From Penium margaritaceum (Eukaryota > Streptophyta > Zygnematophyceae > Desmidiales > Peniaceae), in contig SZWC01023076.1 in NCBI GenBank assembly GCA_023375785.1, positions 1 through 31,837 of the forward strand: 31,837 nt of DNA. The letters are read 5' to 3'. The position numbers and the translations under genes were made by a program. Positions 18,684-27,287 of this stretch are shown piece by piece. How positions within the stretch are numbered: the first letter of the stretch is position 1; each line of letters begins with the position of its first letter. The notes beneath the pieces are model-generated. The model was not told the DNA's origin, made no database searches, and was given only the letters and a program-made list of their open reading frames with translations.

Positions 18684-19633
18684 ATACATTAATGACCAAT
18701 CACCTCATTATAATACACAATTGTAACAGTGTACATCACCTTGGAATGTTTGCGTGAAACTTCACACAAATTTACTGGAAGCTTTGGTACAAAAATACTC
18801 CAAAGTGGCATCACGATTTACTACACTTTTAGATTCTGAAAAAATCCATGGACCTTCTTCTTAAATAATTTATTCTGAGACACTCTTGTCAATGTACTAC
18901 ATTCAAGAGGAAAAAAAGATGCCTTTATCACTGGAAGAAAACAGTAGTATGCTTTTGATGTATTCATTATGCTACTCAATTTTATTGAGTGAAATGTGCA
19001 TTGCAAGAGTGAAATTATGTGAATATGCGAAGAAGTATCAAGAAAGTGTGGTAGGTATTCCTTTGAAACAATTTCAAAGGCTTGAATACTTTCTTTTGTA
19101 GAAGAAGAATGTTGAAAACTAATGTTCTGAACAGAGTGGTTAAATGTTTGCAAGTCATGGCATCTTGTATACAGGAATTGAGAAATGTGTTTTCCTCTAT
19201 GTCTAACCAGACACCTGAATGTAGCAAAGATTATTCCTCATGATATAGGAAATATATCTGGAATGTCGGCTTGGAGACGTGAAATTCATATTGTCAAAGG
19301 ATTCCTTCGTGCCAATGACGTCGTCAAGCTTCTCTCTGAGAATGCGGACTCTTGATAAAATTTCCTACTTGGGTTCCATTTGGAGAGAGTTCTGTGCTCG
19401 CAGATTCTTTCTCACTTTGATGTAAAAAACACATGGAAATAAAGTATGGTCGATTCAAGTGCCTTTTCAGGCTTATCGATCGACATTTGCTGATGGACAC
19501 AAAACTCTCAGATGCAATGTACCGAAGGTTGAGATGGGTTTACAACAAGTTTTTTTATGAAATTTTTTAGCGGACTTCAACAATCAGTGCTGGTGCATAA
19601 GTGGAATATGCAACCGTGCAGATTCATGTTACA
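18684..19633. other. AT-rich left arm of insertion X
   Basis: No product is recognised. Short protein-like stretches exist on the plus strand. A 71-codon frame covers 18886-19101. A run opening MCFPLCLTRHLNVAKIIPHD, with GMSAWRREIHIVKGFLRAND further on, ends with TGA near 19355. A third stretch near 19435-19570 starts MEIKYGRFKCLFRLIDRHLL. They are in different frames and could be remnants of exons or of a transposase; none has a motif I can name. Confidence 0.4.
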
Positions 19634-19889
19634 TTGTTCACCGGTGTAAACATTTCCTCCTTTTTTCATACTTCGGGACGTTCATCGTCCCGTACATTCG
19701 CCCAGTACACTTTCCATTTTCGAAGGGGGTGGCGGGGGCAATTTGACCATCTGACTTCCCCCCCCCCCCCTCCCAAAGCAAAACGTTTATTGGGTGAGTA
19801 AGTTGGGAAGTGTATGGAGGGCTGGCCAAGAAAAATACACAAATGTCTCATAAAAGGATACCAAGATTTGCATGTACACTTGTGTACGT
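19634..19889. repeat. Foldback repeat, copy 1, with poly-G/poly-C arms
   Basis: The left arm runs from TTGTTCACCGGTGTAAA through GTACATTCGCCCAGTACAC and TTTCCATTTTCGAAGGGGGT. The right arm, in reverse complement, runs from GTACACAAGTGTACATG through TACTCACCCAATAAACG to a GTTTTGCTTTGGGA then poly-G stretch. The centre has a 13-base C run (19758-19770) opposite GGGGGTGGCGGGGG (19725-19738). Both ends are near-palindromes (CACCGGTG; GTACACTTGTGTAC). It is an imperfect inverted repeat of about 256 bp, like a miniature foldback element. Confidence 0.65.
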
Positions 19890-20144
19890 AATCAAATTAA
19901 CACATGATACATCTCAGGATACACTCCTCATGTACATTTGTGGAGATGGGAGGGGATATTGATTCTTGCTTGTGTGGAGGAAATTCCATGCAATGTTCGG
20001 TGTGGGTACCATCCTGTAAATGCATAAAAATCTTACACAAACAGCATATCAATACTTCAGTTTTTTCAATTCAACTGCAATGGGTTTTGACCATAGATGA
20101 TTTCGCTTCGATGAACGAAAGATTTTTTAAGATGAAGTCAACGC
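19890..20144. other. Spacer between foldback copies in X
   Basis: No gene is visible. The first 100 bases resemble the tail of foldback copy 2 (GTGGAGATGGGAGGGGATAT at 19937-19957 against the sequence around the copia C insertion point), so the repeated unit extends beyond the hairpin itself. The remainder is unassigned. Confidence 0.4.
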
Positions 20145-20443
20145 TGTTCACCGGTGTACAATTTTCCTGCTTTTCTTGTACTTTGTGAGATTCACTTTCC
20201 CGTACACTCACCCGATAAACTTTCCGTTTTGGCCGCACGGGGAGGGGGGGGGGNNNNNNNNNNNNNNNNNNNNNNNNNNNNNNNNNNNNNNNNNNNNNNN
20301 NNNNNNNNNNNNNNNNNNNNNNNNNNNNNNNGAGTGAATTGGAAATACTATGGTGATTCGGTCAACAACAATACACAAATGTGGTATAAGCAAGAGAATT
20401 GTCCAGGAAAGAATGTCAAAGTCGGAGTGCACACTTGTGTACA
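20145..20443. repeat. Foldback repeat, copy 2, containing the assembly gap
   Basis: It begins GTTCACCGGTGTACAATTTTCC, quoted here as GTTCACCGGTGTACAA, and continues CCCGTACACTCACCCGATAA and CTTTCCGTTTTGGCCGC into GGGGA and ten G (20239-20253), parallel to copy 1. After the gap it resumes GAGTGAATTGG and ATACACAAATGTGGTATAAG, parallel to the right arm of copy 1, and ends near CACACTTGTGTACATG. The missing part is therefore the loop and poly-C arm. Confidence 0.6.
20254..20331. other. Assembly gap (78 N)
   Basis: There are 78 undetermined bases, starting directly after a run of ten G. Copy 1 of the same foldback has about 70 bases between the equivalent points, so the gap may be close to its true size. 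Any open frame crossing it is not credible. Confidence 0.98.
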
Positions 20444-20506
20444 TGTTTCGTTTTGCAACTGATACACCCCGTCATACACTCCCTACATGCAATCAGGGGA
20501 CGTGTG
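20444..20506. other. Foldback tail left of copia C
   Basis: It aligns with 19890-19950 and continues after copia C at 26896 (ACGTGTG joined to GAGGGGGAGGGGGGATCTTG matches TTTGTGGAGATGGGAGGGGA in copy 1). This gives an independent picture of the empty site before C inserted. Confidence 0.55.
20502..20506. repeat. Target-site duplication of copia C, left copy
   Basis: GTGTG immediately precedes the LTR start TGTCAAAAACC and is repeated exactly at 26896-26900. Confidence 0.9.
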
Positions 20507-21502
20507 TGTCAAAAACCAGGGTGCGGTTCCAACGTGGCCCAACAGGTCTTTTGTGCTCACGACTATGTTTTCTGCGGGTGGTTCTGAGTCTAAGCGTGAG
20601 CTTTCTGGTCGCCTTACGCTATGTTTGTGGGAGTTGAAGACAGTTGCAAGACAGTCACTTTTGCAAAGGGTGTAACGCGATTTTGCATTAGTTTTTTAGC
20701 ATAGACATGATCTGAGCATTTGTAGGGCTAGTCATAAGCTCTCCAACGCACCAAACTGTGTGCAATTTGGATCACCATAGCTCCCGCTACGTCAGCCAAA
20801 GCGCAGTACCCCAAACCAGCCGCTCAGTCGGCGGCGCACACCACGTCGCCCCCCGAGGCGCCCTCACACATCAAGGACCCATCAAAATGCCATTCCGGAG
20901 GCGCAGATGCCCCTACGCATAATGGCGGTGCCCCTCGCGCCTTTGGGGTCTGTTTTGATGAGTTAATCATCCAGTTTGGTGATGGGGATTGATGTGGGTC
21001 GAAATCTGTTCGCGGACCTCCAGTCGGAATTTTCACGAAGTCCCCGAGCAACAAACTGTACTTCTGAGTTTCGGACTCCGAGCCAGGATTTTGGCTGTCC
21101 CTTAGTAACAAAACTGCAGTACTAAATCCGGCGGATCATCCACCGGACGGCTCAGCAGTCCTTCCGGAGCAAAATCCCCATATGGCAGTTTGTTACTCGT
21201 TCAGGTGGATTATCCACCTCCGGTCGACTCGCGGCCGACTCCCAGAGCCGCCGCACACACCCATGCGTGGGTGTGTGCGGCGACCGGTTGGAAGCCTATA
21301 TCTCCCTCGTTACTTGTCCGATTGTGGCAAAACAATTTCCACTGGATTCAACAACTCTTCAAATTTTAGGGGCAATCCTCCATTTTAGGATCCGAGCAAT
21401 CATCGAGTCACCAGATCCGTCGATGAGGAGTTTCCTCTCTCTGGCATCTCGTCAGCACCTCCCATCGCCGCACTTGGGCATGCACAGGGGCAATCTTCAA
21501 CA
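20507..21502 (-). repeat. 3' LTR of copia C
   Basis: In element orientation it starts TGTTGAAGATTGCCCC after the polypurine tract and ends GGTTTTTGACA. It aligns with 25918-26895. It carries an extra stretch of about 20 bases around 21262-21284 that completes a hairpin absent from the other LTR. Confidence 0.93.
21249..21282. repeat. Perfect 15-bp hairpin in the copia C 3' LTR
   Basis: Arms CGCCGCACACACCCA (21249-21263) and TGGGTGTGTGCGGCG (21268-21282) are exact reverse complements around the loop TGCG. The right LTR has only a version of the first arm (CGCCGCGCACACCCC), followed directly by AATTTTGGAAGC. Confidence 0.9.
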
Positions 21503-21514
21503 TTCTCCCCCTTG
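21503..21514 (-). other. Polypurine tract of copia C
   Basis: Minus strand GCAAGGGGGAGAA abuts the LTR start TGTTGAAG. It has the same form as in copia B. Confidence 0.85.
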
Positions 21515-21545
21515 CACCTGCCATGCCCGCTGCTCGTGCTTGCTC

Positions 21546-22420
21546 TCACTCATCTTTTGCTGCACCCTCCAACCCATCATAGCCGGCCACGCTTAATGCG
21601 TGCCGGTCGATGGGTTGCGCTTTGGTCAAGCAATCGGCAAGCATGCTGTGTGTGCTGCAATGCTGCAGCACCACCTGCCCCTTTCCAGCCATGTCCCATG
21701 CGCAGCCATAATGCACATCAATGTGCTTTGTCTTCCTGTGCTGTATTGGGTTGTTTGTCAGCGAGATTGAGCCGGTGTTGTCCTCTTGCACCACCGTAGG
21801 CTCCTGCTGCGGCACGCCCAGCTCCCCCAACAACCTACGGAGCCACACCGCCTCCTTGACCGGCTCGTCCAGCATGATGTACTCTTCTTCCACTGTGGAG
21901 GTGGCGACGCAGTCCTGCTTCCTGCTGCACCATGAGACCGCTGCACCAGCGAGGAAGAACACGTAGCTGGATGTGGACTTCCGCTTGTCCACATCGCCAG
22001 CGTAGTCTACGTCCGTGTAGCAGACCAGATGCAAAGGGTCCGCCCGCCCCTTGCTGTTGAAGCTCAAGCGCGCATGCCGCGTCGCCTGTAGGTAGCAGAG
22101 GATGCACTTGACCGTCTGCCAATGTGGTGGCCTTGGATCGGCCATGTACCTGTTCACTTGGCCCACCGCGTAGGCCAGGTCCGGTCAAGTCGCCACCATG
22201 GCGTACATGAGGCTGCCCACCGCCGATTGGTAGGGCACCCCTGCCATATCCTCCCGCTCTTCTTTTGTTTGCGGCGCCATTGCCGCACTCAGTTCACAGG
22301 TTCGGGTGACCGGACTGCCAACTGGTTTGCAGTCCTCCATGCCGTATCACTTCAGCACCTCGGCCACGTGTTTGGCCTATCCTAGCTCAAGCATGCGCGC
22401 CCTCCGGTTGCGCACCTCTA
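21546..22420 (-). pseudogene. Copia RNase H and RT C-terminus (C)
   Basis: Minus strand. From about 22370: DCKPVGSPVTRTCELSAAM, VPYQSAVGSLMYAMVAT, then a TGA where Arg is expected, PDLAYAVGQVNRYMADP. RNase H (from 22166): VCYTDVDYAGDVDKRKSTSS, AAVSWCSRKQDCVATSTVEE, KEAVWLRRLLGELGVPQQ, EDNTGSISLTNNPIQHRKTK, HIDVHYGCAWDM and MLADCLTKAQPIDRHAL. The catalytic acids (Asp in YTDVD, Glu in VEEEY, Asp in EDN) appear present, but the usual YHFVR after HIDV is altered to YGCAW. The terminal stop is at 21546. It is separated from the upstream RT by a frame change near 22420. Confidence 0.9.
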
Positions 22421-23160
22421 ATGCTCACCTCGAGGTAGTACTCCAGCTTCCCCATGTCCGACATCTAGAATCTGTTGCTCAGCTGCTCTTTCAGCCTCTG
22501 TAGGCTCGGCAGATCCGTCGAGCACAAAATCAGGTCGTCCACGTAGAGTGCGACAATTTGATGGAGCTGTTTGTCTCACCGCATGTACACGCTATGATCC
22601 GCCTCACAGCGCTTGAAGCCGAGTTGTGCCATAAAGCTGTCCATCTGTTGGTACCAACATCAGGGCGATTGTTTCAGCCCGTACAAGGACTTCCGCAGCT
22701 TACGCACCTTGCCCTCCGGCGCCTCCACCCCCTCTAGCACCTCCATGTAGATCTCTTTGTCTATGATGCCATTGAAGAAGGCCGTCATTACGTCCATTTG
22801 GTGGAGCTCCATGTCCTTCGCGGCCGCCACCGCAAGGATCGCCCGTATGCTTGTGAACTTAGCGACGGGAGCAAACGTCTTATCGTAGTGCTTGCCCTTA
22901 CGTTGTGCGTTTCCTTTTGCCACCAATCGCGCCTTGTACTTGTCAACCACACCTTCCTTTGTGAACTTGGTCTTAAAGACCCACTTTGAGCCGATGACCT
23001 TGGCATCTTTTGGCCTCTCAACCAGCTCCCACATATCATTTTCCGTGATGGACGCCAGCTCCAATTTGATGGCTGCGTACCATTGATCCCTTTTGGGTCG
23101 CGCAAGTGCCTCTTGCACGGTTGTCGGCTCCGTTGATGCAGCCAGCATGCACCGCGTCAT
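22421..23160 (-). pseudogene. Copia reverse transcriptase (C)
   Basis: Minus strand: EALARPKRDQWYAAIKLELA, NDMWELVERPKDAKVIGSKW, VFKTKFTKEGVVDKYKARLV, HYDKTFAPVAKFTSIRAILA, HQMDVMTAFFNGIIDKEIYM, LRKSLYGLKQSP, then TGA (22660-22662) in place of the Arg in SPRCW. The same frame goes on: WYQQMDSFMAQLGF, CEADHSVYMR, another TGA, then QIVALYVDDLILCSTDLPSL with the YVDD active site intact near 22535-22546, and MSDMGKLEYYLEVSIRG. At least three stops interrupt the frame. The first is a likely CGA to TGA change. Confidence 0.92.
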
Positions 23161-23420
23161 GCCAATCCATCGACCGGTGCTTGCGTCAAAGCGCTTCCCC
23201 GATTTTCGCTACCTCCCGCTGCGACGCGGTAGTTTGAGTGGCGCATCGTCGCTCTGCTGTAATCCCTCCGACTCAGCACGCTCCGGTGAATCATCGACCA
23301 GACGGCTCCCCAAGGATATCTCTCACTCTAGCAAGGCATCGCCCAAACGACCGGCACGTCCGGTGGATTTTCCATCGGTGCCCAATGCGCACTCTGCCGG
23401 GAGTGCGCACCTTGGCACCC
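23161..23420 (-). pseudogene. Integrase-RT linker (copia C)
   Basis: No conserved motif is expected or seen here. In copia elements this is a variable spacer. The plus-strand open frames at 23093-23449 and 23238-23999 are antisense to the polyprotein and have no recognisable domain. Confidence 0.5.
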
Positions 23421-24545
23421 TCAGTTCCTCATCCGCCGGATCCTTCTAGTGGATCTCCTCATCAACTTGATCGTCATTGGAGTCCTCCACGTTGGCTGCC
23501 ACCGCTGGTGCACCTTCGCGCTCTGATGCCGCATCCTGAACTTTGGCGTCCGCCGGCTCCTTCTCGTAGTCAAGGAGCTACAATCACTCTCCCCCGTCTT
23601 TGGAGAGTCCACCATGCCCACGTTGTTGCTGCTGATGTAGCTATGCTGCTCTTTAAACTCAACATCTCGGCTGCAGATTACCTCCTCCTGACGCTTGTCG
23701 TAGAGCCTGTATGCCTTATGCCCACTCTCATAGCCAAGGAAGAGATACAAATTCGCTCGCGGCTTCAGCTTGCTGTCGCGCCTCTACGCAGCTTGCACCA
23801 TCGCATGCGCCTTGCTCGTGAACACTTTCAGGTGTGCCACACTTGGCTTGCGCCTGCTCCAAACATCCTGCAGTGTCTTCCAGCCGCTCCTCCCCTTCAG
23901 CACTACTGTGGGAGTGAGGTTTATGGTGTAGCGCGTCGTACGCACAACCTCCGCCTAGAAGCTTCACGGCAATTCCGCATCCACCAACATGATCCGTAAC
24001 ATGTTCAGCAATGTCTGGTTTGCCCGCTCCGCCACGCCATTTGAGTGAGGCGAATACAGCGTATTTTGTTGCCATTTTATACCCTGCTACTTCATCCATC
24101 TGCTACAACCCAAGTACTCTCTGCAGTTGTCAGTGCGTAGCGCTCTGACCTTCCGGTCAGTCTGCCTCTCCACCGCTGCGACATACTCCTTCAGCTGGTC
24201 CAAGACCTCGCCTTTCCGCTTCATGAAGTACACATAGAGTTTTCTGCTGTAGTCATCTATGAAGGTGACAAAGTAACGCGTGCCTCTCTTTGACGCCGTC
24301 TTGAATAGTCCGCACACGTTGTTGTGGACCTCTAGCAGGTCCGAGGCGCGATTCACGTTCTCGTTGAAGTGTTTGCACCGCGCCTTGCCCAAAATGCAAG
24401 GCTCAAAATTTTTGTGCTTTGCTGCATCTGTCGCCTCTTCTGCACAATTGATGACAAGGCCGCCTACCAGCTCGTGCTTTGCCATCTCCTTCACGACTGT
24501 GAGTGAAGAATGCCCCAGTCGTCGGTGCCAGAGCTCAAAATCAGC
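23421..24545 (-). pseudogene. Copia integrase (C)
   Basis: Minus strand. HHCC start: ELWHRRLGHSSLTVVKEMAK (near 24545), then FEPCILGKARCKHF, where the first Cys of CxxC is Phe. Core: LLEVHNNVCGLFKTASKRGT, where the usual HTDVCGP has Asn for the first catalytic Asp (24318-24320). It continues RYFVTFIDDYSRKLYVYF and VRALRTDNCREYLG (second Asp kept). After a frame change near 24090 come IKWQQNTLYSPHSN and GVAERANQT (Glu kept). The C-terminal part reads YLFLGYESGHKAYRLYDKRQ and VICSRDVEF. Integration would be impaired by the D-to-N change alone. Confidence 0.9.
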
Positions 24546-25266
24546 TCCCCCTCCATTGGCCAGGTTGGCGGTGCGTTTTCGCGTGTCTGCTCAATCTCTC
24601 ACCGTGGGGATCACCTTGGTCTCCATGATGTAGAGGCTTCCCTTGCACTTAGCCTCTGGCATGGGCTCACTGCCACCGTTCTGCTGTACGTCTGTCCCTC
24701 TTCTCCTGAAGTGCACATCGTACCCCTAGTCAGCCAAGCGGCTAACACCTAGAATTTCAGCCAAGCCGGGTACGAGCTGCACGTCCTTGATGACGCGCTG
24801 CACCCGCTTTCCGCCAACAACCACCTCCATGTCCACGTCTCCTTGGCCAGCCGCCGGCTTGACCTTGTCGTTTGCGACCACCATGGATCTGCTGGACTTG
24901 GTGTGGTTGATGAACCCAACCTTCTTGACCTGGGTATGCTCCTCCGCTCCGGAGTCAAGGCATCGCCGGTCGGCCTTCTTGAGGTAGTGGTTTTGAGTGC
25001 CGTTGAGGTGCGCATTCTTGCCTTTGGCATTTTTTCCACCGGCCTTTGCCTCCTCGGTGCACTCACAGGCCCAGTGGCCCTCCTTGCCGCAATTTCGGCA
25101 CGCACCCTTCTTGGTGCCCTCCTTGCCGCCGCCATGTCCGTCACCTCCCTTGGCCCAGCTCTCGCCACCACGCATTTTGATGACAAGGACCGGTGAGGAC
25201 GATGTGGACTCCCCGCAGCTCCGTCGCTGCGCTTCGTTGCGGATGTAATCCATGACCGCGCCATAG
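24546..25266 (-). pseudogene. Zinc knuckle and aspartic protease (copia C)
   Basis: Minus strand frame: EDKLTYGAVMDYIRNEAQRR, then a Gly-rich basic stretch, the CCHC knuckle CRNCGKEGHWACEC (spacing CX2CX4HX4C), and the protease start CLDSGAEEHTQVKKVGF with an intact DSGA active site (near 24935-24965). Then come RSMVVANDKVKPAAGQGDVD, VQRVIKDVQLVPGLAEILG and a stop at 24726. The sequence continues in degraded form to the integrase start. The knuckle binds RNA; the protease matures the polyprotein. Confidence 0.9.
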
Positions 25267-25867
25267 GTGAGCTTGTCCTCTGCCCATCCTCCCAAGACTA
25301 ATGAGAGGGCTCCAACTATCAGGAAGGGCCATGAGGAGGGCCATCGCCTAAAGCTGCGTGTCGATCTTCCACCCCATGTCATTGCACTGTGAGGTAAGCA
25401 ACTCAATCTGTTGCATAGTGGTGATGACATCATCTCCCTCCTCGATTCTCACTTTCAGGAGTCGCTTCATTGCGAAGATTTTGTTGGCAAGCGACTTGGA
25501 TTGATGAATGGCACAGAGTTTTTCCAAGCTTGGGCTGCCAGCTTGCAGCCCTGGAACTAGCCCCACTGCGACTCGGTCGTCTTGGACACCAGAAGCATGA
25601 GCGCCTCTGTGTTCTTCTTTGCGAATGCCTCTTTCTGTGCTACCGTCGTCGTCACTTTGTCAAGGACTTCCGTTCCCTTCATGACCTCCAGCAGCCCCTT
25701 ATGCACGATGTGCAGCTCAAAGTGCCACCTCCATAGCTAGTAGCCAGGGCCAATGCATACTTCTGGATGGGCTGCGTCTCCTTCTGCACCATTTGCACAG
25801 TCTTCAACTCCGGGACCTCAGAGCCTGACGGTGATGTCGTTCCCGATGACGATCCCGTCCGCCGCAA
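25267..25867 (-). pseudogene. Copia gag (C), several frames
   Basis: Minus strand pieces in order are ELKTVQMVQKETQPIQKYAL, ELHIVHKGLLEVMKGTEVLD, AFAKKNTEALMLLVSKTTES, LEKLCAIHQSKSLANKIFAM, KRLLKVRIEEGDDVITTMQQ and, after a stop at 25348, MALLMALPDSWSPLISLGRM. The last is the LLxSLPxSW signature of copia gag (UBN2). The real start cannot be fixed. The pieces lie in more than one frame, with stops near 25560 and 25348. Confidence 0.8.
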
Positions 25868-25917
25868 AAGCCGTGAACGATTCGTTGACCGGTCAGGGCT
25901 GTGGGCCCATAATACTT
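25868..25917 (-). other. Leader between gag and 5' LTR of copia C
   Basis: The primer site should abut 25917 on the minus strand. The sequence there is AAGTATTATGGGCCCACAG, without the TGGTATCA seen in copia B and chromovirus V. A TGG occurs eight bases from the LTR (TGGGCCCACAG), so another tRNA or strong decay is possible. Confidence 0.4.
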
Positions 25918-26895
25918 TTTCAGAAACCGGGGTGTGGTTCCAACGTGGCCCAACGGGTCTTCTTTGCTCACGACTATGTTTTGTGCGGGTGGTTCTGAGC
26001 CTAAGCGTGAGCTTTCTGGTCGTCTCACACCATGTTTGTGGGAGTTGAAGACAGTTGCGAGACAGTCACTTTTGCAAAGGGAATAACACGATTTTGCATG
26101 AGTTTTTTGACATGGACATGATCCAAACATTCGTAGGGCTAGTCATGAGCTCTCCAACGCACCAAACCGTGCACAATTCGGATCACCATAGCTCCCACTA
26201 CGTCAGCCAAAGCGCAGCACCCCAAACCAGCCGCTCAGTTGGCGGCGCGCACCACGTCGCCCACCGAGGCGCCCTCACACATCAAGGATCCATCAGAATG
26301 CCATTCTAGAGGCACAGTTGTCCCTACACATAGTGGCGGTGCCCCTCGCACCTTTGGGGTCTGTTTCAATGAGTTAATCATCGAGTTTGGTGATGGGGAT
26401 TGATGTGGGTCGAAACCTGTTTGCGGACCTCCAGTCGGAATATTGACTAAGTCCCCGAGCAACGAACTGTACTTCTGAGTTTCGGACTCCGAGCCAGGAT
26501 TTTGGCTGAGTCCCTCAGTAACAAAGCTGCAGTACTAAATCCGGCGGATCATCCACCGGACGGCTCGGCAGTCCTTCCGGAGAAAAATCCCCAGATGGCA
26601 TTTTGTTACTCATTCAGGTGGATTAACCACCTCATGCCGACCCGCAGCTGACTCCCAGAGCCGCCGCGCACACCCCAATTTTGGAAGCCCATATCTCCGT
26701 CGTTACTTGTCCGATTCCGTTGAAACAAATTCCACCAGATTCAAAAAGTGGTCAACTTTCAGGTCAAATCCTCCATTTGAGGATCCGAGCAATCATCAAG
26801 TCTTCAGATTCATCGAGGAGGAATTTCCTCTCTCCGGCGGCTCGTCAGCGCCTCCCAGCGCCGCACTTGGGCATGGAGAGGGGCAATCTTCAACA
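25918..26895 (-). repeat. 5' LTR of copia C
   Basis: It aligns with 20507-21502 over its whole length. In element orientation it begins TGTTGAAGATTGCCCC at 26895 and ends at 25918, where the final CA has decayed to AA. Confidence 0.92.
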
Positions 26896-26900
26896 GTGTG
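26896..26900. repeat. Target-site duplication of copia C, right copy
   Basis: GTGTG, identical to 20502-20506. Confidence 0.9.
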
Positions 26901-27281
26901 GAGGGGGAGGGGGGATCTTGATTGTGTAAAAACATTGTACACACGGTGGTTAGTCCCCACGTGCTCGTAGTCGCCCCCCCCTGTAAGCACCCATGTCCTC
27001 ACTCATAGTTTTGTGTTTTGAATTCTCTGTCAACACAAACTATGTGAGTATTGCAAAGATTGAAAAGATGTAGAAAATTCCCTCCTTTCTGTACAGCTCT
27101 ACTGTTTTTCATTATTATTTTATGTCTATTATTTCATTAATGTGTTTTAGCACACTTAATTCAAGTGTGATTATTTGAAAATTTCTCTTTACACTTTATT
27201 TTTTCAGAAATTTCTGATCTATGCAAAGCTTAGTACACACATTAAAGAGTGTATAAAGAGGACATGATTAATCATAACTCT
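26901..27281. other. Right arm of insertion X
   Basis: This continues the foldback tail (GAGGGGGAGGGGGGATC) and has an opposed C run (26974-26981), again a G/C pair. A stem-loop lies at 26998-27048 (CTCACTCATAGTTTTGTGTT against AACACAAACTATGTGAG). The rest is AT-rich with no coding signal. A 12-bp palindrome ATGATTAATCAT (27264-27275) lies next to the right boundary of X. Confidence 0.5.
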
Positions 27282-27287
27282 TTTTAC
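27282..27287. repeat. Target-site duplication of insertion X, right copy
   Basis: TTTTAC, matching 18678-18683. An extra T precedes it, so the duplication could be one base longer with an indel. Confidence 0.6.

Larger units (their letters stand above)
20507..26895 (-). mobile_element. Ty1/copia element C, complete with two LTRs, minus strand
   Basis: This 6389-bp element has LTRs of 996 and 978 bp, a perfect 5-bp target duplication (GTGTG), a polypurine tract, and gag, protease, integrase, RT and RNase H in copia order on the minus strand. LTRs end in TG...CA, except that the inner end of the right LTR has TTT instead of TGT. LTR divergence is about 9% over the first 620 bp by hand count, mostly transitions. 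Stops and a few frame changes disable it. It is richer in GC and CpG than the surrounding chromoviruses. It lies inside insertion X, in the tail of foldback copy 2. Confidence 0.95.
18684..27281. mobile_element. Insertion X in chromovirus P gag (unidentified element)
   Basis: This is an 8598-bp segment that splits gag of chromovirus P cleanly and is flanked by TTTTAC. Copia C plus its duplication accounts for 6394 bp, so X itself is about 2.2 kb (18684-20506 and 26896-27281). The ends are AT-rich. The left end reads ATACATTAATGACC. The right end, reverse-complemented, reads AGAGTTATGATTAATCATG, with a shared ATTAAT core and weak further similarity, so terminal inverted repeats are possible but not proven. 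No transposase is recognised. A DNA transposon derivative or non-autonomous element is my best guess. Confidence 0.6.

Noticed and set aside
20154..20462. Open frames crossing the N gap
   Set aside because: Translation through undetermined bases is meaningless, and the gap lies in a foldback repeat.
23238..23999. Plus-strand open frame of 253 codons
   Set aside because: It is antisense to the integrase C-terminus and linker of copia C. The Pro/His-rich composition is what a reversed GC-rich coding strand produces.
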